This document shows positions 9,667-16,463 of a stretch of DNA of 64,000 nucleotides, one piece after another. The translations under genes and the position numbers were made by a program. Source of the stretch: Nonomuraea sp. PA05 (GTDB taxonomy: Bacteria > Actinomycetota > Actinomycetes > Streptosporangiales > Streptosporangiaceae). The notes beneath the pieces are model-generated. The model saw only the letters and a list, made by a program, of their open reading frames with translations, had not been told where the DNA came from and searched no databases. The first letter of the stretch is position 1, and every line of letters begins with the position of its first letter. Location: the NCBI RefSeq assembly GCF_008086045.1, contig NZ_VSEY01000010.1, positions 246,988 through 310,987 on the forward strand, given 5' to 3'.

Positions 9667-10800
9667 CTACGCACCTGCCGCGAGTCTGGCCGCCGTCTCG
9701 GCGGCGCCGTCCATGGTGGCCACCTGGCGGACCGCCGGGTGGCGGGCGTCGCTCAGAATCCGCCGGCCCACCTCGGCGTTGTTGCCGTCCAGCCGTACGA
9801 CGATGGGCCTGCTGTGGCCGCGCTCGCCGAGCAGCTCCAACGCGGTGACGATGCCGTTCGCCACCGCGTCACAGGCCGTGATGCCGCCGAAGACGTTCAC
9901 CAGCACCGACCGCACGTCCGGGTCGGCCAGGATGATCTCCAGCCCGTCGGCCATCACCTGGGCGGACGCGCCGCCGCCGATGTCCAGGAAGTTCGCCGGA
10001 TCCGCCCCCGCGCCCGCCACCACGTCCAGGGTGCTCATGACCAGGCCGGCGCCATTGCCGATCACGCCGACCGTGCCGTCGAGCTTGACGTAGTTGAGCC
10101 CCTTGGCCCTGGCGCGGTCCTCCAAGCTGTCCGTACGCTCGCCGTACCCCTCCCAGGAGTGCCGGAAGGCCGAGTTGTCGTCCAGGGTGACCTTGCCGTC
10201 GAGCGCCATGATCCGCTGGTCGGTGGTGCAGATCAGCGGGTTCACCTCGACGAGCAGGGCATCCTCCTCGACCAGCACCCGCCACAGCTTCTCCAGCACC
10301 GGCGCCGCCTGCTCGGGCAGGCCCGCCTTGGCCGCCAGCAGCCTGGCGGTGTCGGCGTCCACGCCCGTCGCGGGGTCGATCGGCAGCTTCACGAGGGCGT
10401 CGGGGTCGGTGGCCGCGAGTTCCTCGATCTCCATGCCGCCCTGCGCCGACACCATCGCCAGGAACCCGCCCTCGGCGCGGTCCACCAGGAAGGCCGCGTA
10501 GTACTCCTCGAACGCCACCGTCGCGGCCTCCACCAGCACGCGGCGCGCGATGTGCCCCTTGATGTCCATTCCGATGACGCGATCGGCCTCCGCCTCGGCC
10601 GCGACCGGCCCCGCCGCCGGTCTGATCCCGCCTGCCTTGCCCCGTCCGCCGGTCTTCACCTGGGCCTTGATGACAACGGGCGCGCCCAGCCCGGCCGCGA
10701 TCTCGCGTGCCTCGGCCGGTGTGGCCGCGGTGCTGCCTGGGGGGACCGGGATCCCGTGCCGCCCGAAGAGCTCCTTCGCCTGGTATTCGTACAGGTCCAT
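9667..10800 (-). CDS. sucC: Succinate-CoA ligase (ADP-forming) beta subunit, island copy
   Basis: The ATP-grasp beta subunit (377 residues) that phosphorylates the alpha-subunit histidine and binds the carboxylate. Visible landmarks are MDLYEYQAKELFGRHGIPVP, the ATP-grasp lysine segment VVIKAQVKTGGRGKAGGI, VEVNPLI, GNGAGLVMSTLD, DIGGGAS and VNVFGGITACD. It is the first gene of a five-gene operon (sucC-sucD-hyi-glxR-gcl). The ATG is preceded by AAAGGAGG. The CATAC-type operator at 10822 lies directly upstream, so the operon probably belongs to the oxalate regulon. Its physiological acid substrate is open. Confidence 0.9.
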   Translation of the reverse strand: MDLYEYQAKELFGRHGIPVPPGSTAATPAEAREIAAGLGAPVVIKAQVKTGGRGKAGGIRPAAGPVAAEAEADRVIGMDIKGHIARRVLVEAATVAFEEYYAAFLVDRAEGGFLAMVSAQGGMEIEELAATDPDALVKLPIDPATGVDADTARLLAAKAGLPEQAAPVLEKLWRVLVEEDALLVEVNPLICTTDQRIMALDGKVTLDDNSAFRHSWEGYGERTDSLEDRARAKGLNYVKLDGTVGVIGNGAGLVMSTLDVVAGAGADPANFLDIGGGASAQVMADGLEIILADPDVRSVLVNVFGGITACDAVANGIVTALELLGERGHSRPIVVRLDGNNAEVGRRILSDARHPAVRQVATMDGAAETAARLAAGA

Positions 10801-10821
10801 CCGAGCCTCCTTTGTAGACGG

Positions 10822-10832
10822 TATACCGTATG
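10822..10832. promoter_or_regulatory. Candidate island operator, sucC promoter
   Basis: TATAC-C-GTATG, a 5-1-5 dyad within a slightly longer 12-bp perfect palindrome (10818-10829, ACGGTATACCGT). It lies just upstream of the sucC ribosome site, and a second copy 61 bases away serves the divergent transporter gene. Confidence 0.65.
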
Positions 10833-10882
10833 GAGTATCCTCCGTCTAGGGTCTCGACAGGGGTCTGTGTAGCGGGATATTC

Positions 10883-10893
10883 CATACAGTATG
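10883..10893. promoter_or_regulatory. Candidate island operator overlapping OFA transporter start
   Basis: CATAC-A-GTATG, an exact 5-1-5 match that overlaps the first codon of the transporter. A possible -10 (GATATT, 10876-10881) lies just upstream. Binding here would cover the transcription start and block a leaderless transcript. Confidence 0.65.
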
Positions 10894-12204
10894 GAGAATG
10901 CAATCAGGGATTGGCGTGGTCGGTCGTACCGGCCCGGGCCCGTCCCCGCCGACCGCGTCCGCATGTTCCGGCTGGCACTCGCCGCCATGGCGGCGATCAG
11001 CCCGCTCCAGTACGGGTACGCCGCGCTGCACGCTCAGCAGGCGTCCGGGCTGACCCTGCTCGCCGTCTGGATCGCCTGCCAGGCCGCCGGCGCCCTGCCC
11101 GCGCTCCACCTCGTCAGGCGAGGGCGGCTCAGCGTGCGGGCCTGCCTGATCGCGGGGGCCGCCCTGAGCGGGCTCGGCCTGGTCACCGCCGCCCTGGTGC
11201 CGCCCGGCTCCCCGGCCCTCGGCGACCCGCTCGCGCTCGGCGGGCTGCTTTCGGGCGACGGGCTGCTCGCGCTCGCCGGTTACGCCGTGCTCGGTGGGCT
11301 CGGGGCGGGGCTGGTCTACGGGGTCTGCGGCGAGGTCGTCTCCTCCTGGTACCCGGAGCGCCCGGCCGCGCACGTCGGCCTCATCACCGGGGCCTTCGGG
11401 TACGGCGCCGTGCCCCTGCTGCTCTGGGCCGGGGTCGCCCCGGGCATGACCTCGGCCGCCTTCCTGGTCTGCGCCGTCCTGGCCACGGCCGTCATCGCCA
11501 CCGCCGCCCGCCACCTGCGGCTCCCGCCCGCCCAGTGGTGGCCGGACGACGTGGACCCTCGCACGCACGCCCTGGACGCGGCCCGGCTGCGCACGTCACC
11601 GGAGGCGGTCAAGCAGTTCGGGCTCGCGCAGGCGCTGCGCACCCGCACGCTGCCCGCGCTCGCGCTGATGCTGGTGTGCGCTGGGGCGGTGTCCGTTTTC
11701 GACGTGATCGTGGTGGCGGGCACCGGCGCGTGGGGGGCGCTGGCGCTGCTGGTGGCGTTGAACGGGGCCGGCAGGTCGGCGGCCATGCGGGCGGCGGAGG
11801 TCTTCGGCCGCCGCCGCGTCCTCGCGGGCGTCTTCGGCGCGCTGGCGCTCGGCCAGGTCCTGCTGGCAGTGGCCGTCCAGAACGCGGCCACCGGCGCGAT
11901 GCCGGGTACGGCGAGCGTGGGCAGTCCGCTGTTGTGGCTCGGGGCCGTGGCGGCCGGGCTGGGCGGCGGCGCGTTCTACCCCCTGCTGGCCAGCCTCGTA
12001 CGCGAGCTGTTCGGCACCGAACGCGCCACCGAGATCCACGCGGTCGTCTACAGCGCCAAGGCCGTGGCGGGCGTGGTGGCGGTGACCCTGGCCCTGACCG
12101 CCCCCGGCGCGGCCCTGCTGGCCGCGGCGGCGCTGGCGGCCCTGCCTGCCCTGGCCACGCCGCGCCTGCGCATCCCGGGCCTGCCGGCCACCATCCCCCT
12201 GTGA
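10891..12204 (+). CDS. OFA-family MFS transporter (oxalate/formate antiporter-like)
   Basis: A 12-helix major facilitator protein of 437 residues resembling the actinobacterial oxalate:formate antiporter (OFA) family. Typical features are AISPLQYGYAALHAQQ in helix 1, YGVCGEVVSSWYPERPA in helix 4, the mid-loop RLPPAQWWPDDVDPR, and GLGGGAFYPLLASLVRELFG in the second half. It would import oxalate, possibly against formate, across the cell membrane. No ribosome site precedes ATG 10891, so it may be leaderless; an in-frame ATG at 10963 is an alternative start. It is divergent from sucC, with two operators between them. Confidence 0.82.
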   Translation: MENAIRDWRGRSYRPGPVPADRVRMFRLALAAMAAISPLQYGYAALHAQQASGLTLLAVWIACQAAGALPALHLVRRGRLSVRACLIAGAALSGLGLVTAALVPPGSPALGDPLALGGLLSGDGLLALAGYAVLGGLGAGLVYGVCGEVVSSWYPERPAAHVGLITGAFGYGAVPLLLWAGVAPGMTSAAFLVCAVLATAVIATAARHLRLPPAQWWPDDVDPRTHALDAARLRTSPEAVKQFGLAQALRTRTLPALALMLVCAGAVSVFDVIVVAGTGAWGALALLVALNGAGRSAAMRAAEVFGRRRVLAGVFGALALGQVLLAVAVQNAATGAMPGTASVGSPLLWLGAVAAGLGGGAFYPLLASLVRELFGTERATEIHAVVYSAKAVAGVVAVTLALTAPGAALLAAAALAALPALATPRLRIPGLPATIPL

Positions 12205-12217
12205 CAGCCCTGCTTCG

Positions 12218-12277
12218 TGTGACACGACGCCCTGTAACACAACGGGCTGTGACGCGACGCTCTGTGACGAGACTCAC
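12218..12277 (+). repeat. Degenerate 15-bp tandem repeat, four units
   Basis: Four consecutive 15-base units with core TGTGACACGACGC (TGTGACACGACGCCC, TGTAACACAACGGGC, TGTGACGCGACGCTC, TGTGACGAGACTCAC) fill the gap between the transporter stop and the regulator promoter. A partial fifth unit precedes them at 12200. Confidence 0.7.
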
Positions 12278-12300
12278 GGCCATACAGAACCCCCAGACGG

Positions 12301-12311
12301 TATGCTGTAGG
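12301..12311. promoter_or_regulatory. Weak operator-like site in the GntR gene promoter
   Basis: TATGC-T-GTAGG is a degenerate version of the island palindrome. Its left half could also be a -10 hexamer (TATGCT, 12301-12306) 51 bases upstream of the regulator ATG. If real it implies autoregulation. Confidence 0.4.
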
Positions 12312-12356
12312 CAGTCGACCAAAAACCGTAAAGCACCCGAACCTGGAGACGTCACC

Positions 12357-13094
12357 ATGTTGCTGTCGGATCAGGCCGGTCAGACGGCGGCCCCCAAGAT
12401 TCCCCGCCCCGCCACGCTCAGGGAGAGCGTGATCGAGGCTATCCAAGAGCTCATCGTCTCCGGCCAGCTCAAGCCCGGCCAGCACCTCGTCGAGAGCGAG
12501 CTGGCCGAGCTGCTCGGCGTCTCCAGGCAGCCCGTACGCGAGGCGCTCCAGCAGCTCAGCGGCGAGGGCTGGGTGGATCTGCACCCCGGCCAGGGCGCGT
12601 TCGTGCACGTCCCCACCCTGGAGGAAGCCGACCAGCTCCTCGCGGTCCGCGCGCTGCTGGAGACCGAGTCCGCCCGGCTCGCCGCGCTGCACGCCGGCGA
12701 GGACGGGGTGAAGCGGCTGCGCGCCCTGTGCGCCCGCGGCATCGCCTCCGTCCAGTCGGACGACGTCGACGGCGCCGTGGCGACGAACTCGGAGCTGCAC
12801 GCCCTGGTGACGGCGCTGTCGGGCAACAGGGTGCTGGCCGAGCTGGCCGCCCAGGTCGCCAGGCGGGTGCGGTGGTACCACACGCCGGTGGCCCGCCAGC
12901 GCGGCATGGCGTCGTGGGACGAGCACCAGGCGCTGATCGACGCGATCGAGGCCGGCGACGAGGGCCGGGCGGCGCAGATCATGCGCGAGCACACCGAGCA
13001 CACCCGCGCCTCTTACATGGAGCAGCGGGAGAGCGAGCCCGCAGAGCCCGCGCCCAAGCCGGTACGCCGGCGCAGGCCCCGTCAGATCGGTTGA
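12357..13094 (+). CDS. GntR/FadR-type (FCD) transcriptional regulator, probable island regulator
   Basis: A 245-residue one-component regulator. An N-terminal winged HTH (residues about 20-85: LRESVIEAIQELIVSG, LAELLGVSRQPVREALQQL, GEGWVDLHPGQGAFV) is followed by an all-helical FCD ligand domain with the metal-binding His/Asp pattern (NSELHALVTALSGN, DEHQALIDAIEAGD, MREHTEHT). The C-terminal tail is Pro/Arg-rich. Such proteins bind small carboxylates and short palindromes. The ATG at 12357 has GGAGA upstream. Its place inside the oxalate/glyoxylate island, next to the OFA transporter, makes it the obvious candidate to read the CATAC-N-GTATG sites; the ligand is unknown. Confidence 0.9.
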   Translation: MLLSDQAGQTAAPKIPRPATLRESVIEAIQELIVSGQLKPGQHLVESELAELLGVSRQPVREALQQLSGEGWVDLHPGQGAFVHVPTLEEADQLLAVRALLETESARLAALHAGEDGVKRLRALCARGIASVQSDDVDGAVATNSELHALVTALSGNRVLAELAAQVARRVRWYHTPVARQRGMASWDEHQALIDAIEAGDEGRAAQIMREHTEHTRASYMEQRESEPAEPAPKPVRRRRPRQIG

Positions 13095-13168
13095 TCTGAC
13101 GTTCACAGGAATTCACATGCTCCGAAACACCCCGGGTAGAGGGTGGGAGCCAGACCGACAGGAGGTGT

Positions 13169-13357
13169 ATGACCGTGAAGGCGTTCTGGCGCTTTCTTCT
13201 TGGTGATCCTCTGGGCCAGCCCGCCGACGGCCGTGCCATCGGCATCGGCCTCAGCGCGGCGCTGAAGAAGCACTACTCGGCAGACGAAGCGGACCGCTAC
13301 CTGCGCGAGTGGAGCACCCAGCAGACGCACGACGTACGCGAGCAACCGCGCCACTGA
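13169..13357 (+). CDS. Small soluble protein of unknown function (62 aa)
   Basis: Starts MTVKAFWRFLLGDP and contains GIGLSAALKKHYSADEADRYLREW, giving a probable helix-turn-helix-like pair of amphipathic helices with no membrane segment. It is short, but the ATG at 13169 is preceded by a near-perfect Shine-Dalgarno (AGGAGGTG, 5-base spacing), the strongest in the neighbourhood, which argues that it is translated. It follows the GntR regulator by 74 bases on the same strand and converges on terC. I do not recognise a family. Confidence 0.6.
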   Translation: MTVKAFWRFLLGDPLGQPADGRAIGIGLSAALKKHYSADEADRYLREWSTQQTHDVREQPRH

Positions 13358-13415
13358 GCCGCGGCAGGGGGGCGGCCACCCGTAAGCAGCCACCGGCCCC
13401 CGCGCGCGGCCCGGA

Positions 13416-14393
13416 TCAGTGATCTGCGGTCTCCACCACCTTCTTGGCATCGCGGGACGACTTCAGCAGGCTGAGCACCGTGGTGACGGCGAGAGTGCCG
13501 AGGATGACCCCGAGCGACACCATGATCGGGATTTCCGGCGCCCAGGACACCCCGTCGTGGTGCAGCGCCTCCAGGATCAGCTTCACGCCGATGAAGGCGA
13601 GCACCACCGACAGGCCCTTGCTCAGGTAGACCAGCCGGTCGAGCAGGCCGCCGATGAGGAAGAAGAGCTGCCGCAGCCCCATGAGGGCGAAGGCGTTGGC
13701 GGTGAACACCAGGTAGGGCTCCTTGGTGAGCCCGAAGATGGCCGGGATCGAGTCCAGCGCGAACAGCAGGTCGGTGGTCCCGATCGCGACCATCACGATC
13801 AGCATCGGGGTGACCATCCTGCGCCCGTGGTGCACCGTCAGCCGGGCGCCGTGGTAGGTGTCCGTCGTCGGCAGCACCCGGCGTACCGTGCGCAGGGCGA
13901 TGTTCTCGGAGAACTCCGCCTCCTCTTCCTCGTGCCCGATGAGCTTCCACGCGGTGTAGACGAGGAAGGCGCCGAACACGTAGAAGAGCCAGTCGAACCT
14001 GGCGACGGCCTCGGCGCCGGCGGCGATGAAGCCGCCGCGCATGACGAGCGCCAGGATGATGCCGATGAGCAGCACCTTCTGGCGGTACTGCCGCGGCACC
14101 TGGAACCGGCTCATGATCAGCAGGAAGACGAAGAGGTTGTCCACGCTGAGGGAGTACTCGGTGATCCAGCCGGCGAAGAACTCGCCGCCGTGCGCCGGGC
14201 CGGACAGCAGGAGCAGGCCCACGCCGAACGCGACGGCCAGGCCCACGTAGAACGAGACCCAGCCCACGCACTCCTTGAAGCTGGGCTCGTGCGGGTTGCG
14301 GGCCACGAGCCAGAAGTCGAGCGCGAGGATCAGGCAGAAGCCGCCGATGGTCGCGGCCCAGATCCAGAACGGCAGTTCCATCGCCGGGACCAT
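13416..14393 (-). CDS. TerC/Alx-family integral membrane protein
   Basis: A 325-residue membrane protein of the TerC family, members of which export Mn2+ (Alx, MeeF-type) or are linked to tellurite resistance. About nine hydrophobic helices are visible. The conserved acidic membrane motifs are present: TEYSLSVDNLFVFLLIMSRF and TTDLLFALDSIPAIFGLT. A charged cytoplasmic loop HEEEEAEFSEN lies between the two halves. Its start codon directly abuts the stop of the upstream small membrane gene, so it is probably co-transcribed with the Nramp-fold gene. Metal homeostasis during oxalate use (oxalate chelates metals) would fit but is inference. Confidence 0.9.
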   Translation of the reverse strand: MVPAMELPFWIWAATIGGFCLILALDFWLVARNPHEPSFKECVGWVSFYVGLAVAFGVGLLLLSGPAHGGEFFAGWITEYSLSVDNLFVFLLIMSRFQVPRQYRQKVLLIGIILALVMRGGFIAAGAEAVARFDWLFYVFGAFLVYTAWKLIGHEEEEAEFSENIALRTVRRVLPTTDTYHGARLTVHHGRRMVTPMLIVMVAIGTTDLLFALDSIPAIFGLTKEPYLVFTANAFALMGLRQLFFLIGGLLDRLVYLSKGLSVVLAFIGVKLILEALHHDGVSWAPEIPIMVSLGVILGTLAVTTVLSLLKSSRDAKKVVETADH

Positions 14394-14894
14394 CTACTTG
14401 CCCCCCTTTCTGGCGCTCTTGCGCGCGCGGACGATGCGGGCGAAGCGCAGGTACTTGTCCAGCAGGTCCTGCGCGAGCGGGTTGTCGCCGGCCCTGCGCA
14501 GGAGCCAGTGCGGCATGAGCCGCTCGTGCAGCCAGAGGAAGCCGATCGCGAAGCCCAGGGCGATCATCGCCTGGTACGCCAGGAACGGCCCCACCCCTTC
14601 GAGCAGGCCACCCGTCGGGGACATGATCTCCTGTGCCAGCCGGGACACCGGGAAGGCGGCCATCCAGTACAGGCCGACGGGGCCGAAGGTGCCCGGGCGG
14701 AAGACGCCGTGGGCGAGCAGCATGCTGTAGAGGCCGCCGAAGAGGGCCAGCGGCGTGGCCAGGGCCAGCGCCGCCAGACCCGCCATCCCGGTGGACTGCC
14801 CCGCGAACAGGGTCAGTCCACCGGCGATGGCTCCGGCAACGGCTCCGACAGCCGCCCCTGGGAGGGCGAGTTCGAGGCTGTGCCGTCCGATCAT
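14394..14894 (-). CDS. Small multi-pass membrane protein
   Basis: A 166-residue hydrophobic protein with about four predicted helices (LALPGAAVGAVAGAIAGGLTLF, LAALALATPLALFGGLYSML, VGLYWMAAFPVSRLAQEI, FLAYQAMIALGFAIGFLWLH; each quoted span is approximate). It ends in a basic tail (ARIVRARKSARKGGK). The ATG at 14894 overlaps the upstream Nramp-fold stop codon by one base (TGATG), and its own stop is followed directly by the TerC start. I do not recognise a family. The tight coupling suggests an accessory subunit of the carrier, which is inference. Confidence 0.7.
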   Translation of the reverse strand: MIGRHSLELALPGAAVGAVAGAIAGGLTLFAGQSTGMAGLAALALATPLALFGGLYSMLLAHGVFRPGTFGPVGLYWMAAFPVSRLAQEIMSPTGGLLEGVGPFLAYQAMIALGFAIGFLWLHERLMPHWLLRRAGDNPLAQDLLDKYLRFARIVRARKSARKGGK

Positions 14895-16384
14895 CAGCCC
14901 ACGACCACGCCGAAGGCGAACAGGCTGTAGAACAGCATCCCCAGGTAGAACACCGCGCCGAAGCCGATGATGACGTTGGTCCACCACTTCGGCCTGATCG
15001 GTTTGGGCAGCATGCGGTTGTTCACCAGGAGCAGGGTCACGCAGTACGCGCCCATCGCGAACGTCGACAGGAACGCCAGCGTGTCCAGGATCCCGCTGGG
15101 CCCGTCGGCGGGCCCGAACAGCAGGATCAGGATGCCGAAGAGGATGACGCCCCACAGGAAGATCCCGTACAGCCGCGACATGCCGAACTTCTTCGCCCCG
15201 GGGACGAAGTTGTAGGTCATGTCGGCCTGGCCGCGCGAGAACGAGTCGAACAGCCCCAGCGTGGCGTTCAGGCCGATCAGCGCGATGAACCCGAGGAAGA
15301 CGGTCCCGAGCACGGTGCTGCCGGCCGAGGAGACGGCGTTGGACATCGCGCTCAGCGCGACCTCCCGGTCGTCGCCCTGGATGGCGGTCCGCACGCCCGG
15401 GTCGATCCGCACGGCCGCCTGTGCGATCACCGTGAAGGAGATCGTGACCAGCATCGTGATGCCCCAGAAGAGCAGGATCGCGTCGAAGGTGACCCAGCGC
15501 CGCCAGCCCTTCCACTTGGCCATCTCGTCCGCGTTCCCGGTGTCGAACATGAAGCCGCGGTTGGGCCGCTCCTCCTCCTCGCCCGCGTGGGCCAGCCCGC
15601 GCACCTTCGGCTGGTGCGCGCCCATGCCGGCGCCGGAGTCGCGCAGGTGCAGCGTGTACCACATCTGCTGCATGCCGGAGGGGCCGGCGAAGGCGCAGGC
15701 GCCGACGATGACCGGGAACCAGGTGGCCGTCATGGCCTCCGGCGGCAGGTAGCCGAAGGAGAACATGCCGGTGATGGTGGAGACGACGTCACTCCAGGTG
15801 CCGACCATGGCCGCCACCACCGCCGTGCTGATCACGAGCAGGCCGATGAGGATCGACAGCACGTTCTCCAGCAAGTTGTAGATCACCTTGGCGAGGGTGA
15901 AGACCACGCCGACGAGGATCAGCCCGACGATCGCGGTCACCATCCACGGTATGCCGGTTATCTCCTCGAACGCCGCCGCGCCGGCCGACAGGTGTCCCGG
16001 CCAGATGTAGACGGCGATCGCCACGACGAAGAAGAACCACATGAGCGGCTTGAACACCCTGGCGGCGCCGGAGAAGATGCTCTCCCCCGTCGCCATCGCG
16101 TAGCGGGCCATCTCCAGCATGACGAAGGCCTGCAAGGTGACGCCGATCAGGAACAGCCACCTGATCTCGGGCCCGAACAGCAGCACCAGGCGGGGCCACA
16201 TGTACGACTCGCCCATGCCCACACCCAGCGCGACGAGGAACACCGTCGGCCCGATGATGTGCACCGAGGGAGGCGCGTCGGGGAGCTTCCTGAAGGGCAT
16301 CGGCTCAAGCCGGCCCGCTTTCCATACTCGTTGATCCTCGACCGGCGGCGTGGCCGTCGCCGGTGGTGTGTTCGATGTGTCCAC
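14894..16384 (-). CDS. Nramp-fold transporter lacking canonical metal motifs
   Basis: A 496-residue membrane protein with about eleven hydrophobic helices and overall resemblance to Nramp divalent-metal transporters (PSVHIIGPTVFLVALGVGMG, helix 3 EMARYAMATGE). The two metal-site motifs of true Nramp proteins are absent: the helix 1 DPGN is replaced by GMGES, and the helix 6 MPHN is replaced by GPSGMQQMW. It therefore probably does not carry Mn2+/Fe2+ in the usual way. It sits 79 bases downstream of the acyl-CoA ligase/frc/oxc genes on the same strand, suggesting an organic anion or Mg2+-like substrate linked to oxalate use. Confidence 0.75.
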   Translation of the reverse strand: MDTSNTPPATATPPVEDQRVWKAGRLEPMPFRKLPDAPPSVHIIGPTVFLVALGVGMGESYMWPRLVLLFGPEIRWLFLIGVTLQAFVMLEMARYAMATGESIFSGAARVFKPLMWFFFVVAIAVYIWPGHLSAGAAAFEEITGIPWMVTAIVGLILVGVVFTLAKVIYNLLENVLSILIGLLVISTAVVAAMVGTWSDVVSTITGMFSFGYLPPEAMTATWFPVIVGACAFAGPSGMQQMWYTLHLRDSGAGMGAHQPKVRGLAHAGEEEERPNRGFMFDTGNADEMAKWKGWRRWVTFDAILLFWGITMLVTISFTVIAQAAVRIDPGVRTAIQGDDREVALSAMSNAVSSAGSTVLGTVFLGFIALIGLNATLGLFDSFSRGQADMTYNFVPGAKKFGMSRLYGIFLWGVILFGILILLFGPADGPSGILDTLAFLSTFAMGAYCVTLLLVNNRMLPKPIRPKWWTNVIIGFGAVFYLGMLFYSLFAFGVVVG

Positions 16385-16463
16385 CTACGGACCTCCTGGG
16401 GGGTTTGTTACCTTCCTCTGCGCCCCGAATTGCCCCCTCGCCTGGCGCTGCTGTGCTCGGCTC

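Noticed and set aside
10830..13094. A 754-residue frame joining sequence under the transporter gene to the GntR regulator
   Set aside because: Its first ~509 codons are an Arg/Gly-rich shadow of the MFS gene in another frame. The regulator has its own ATG and ribosome site at 12357.
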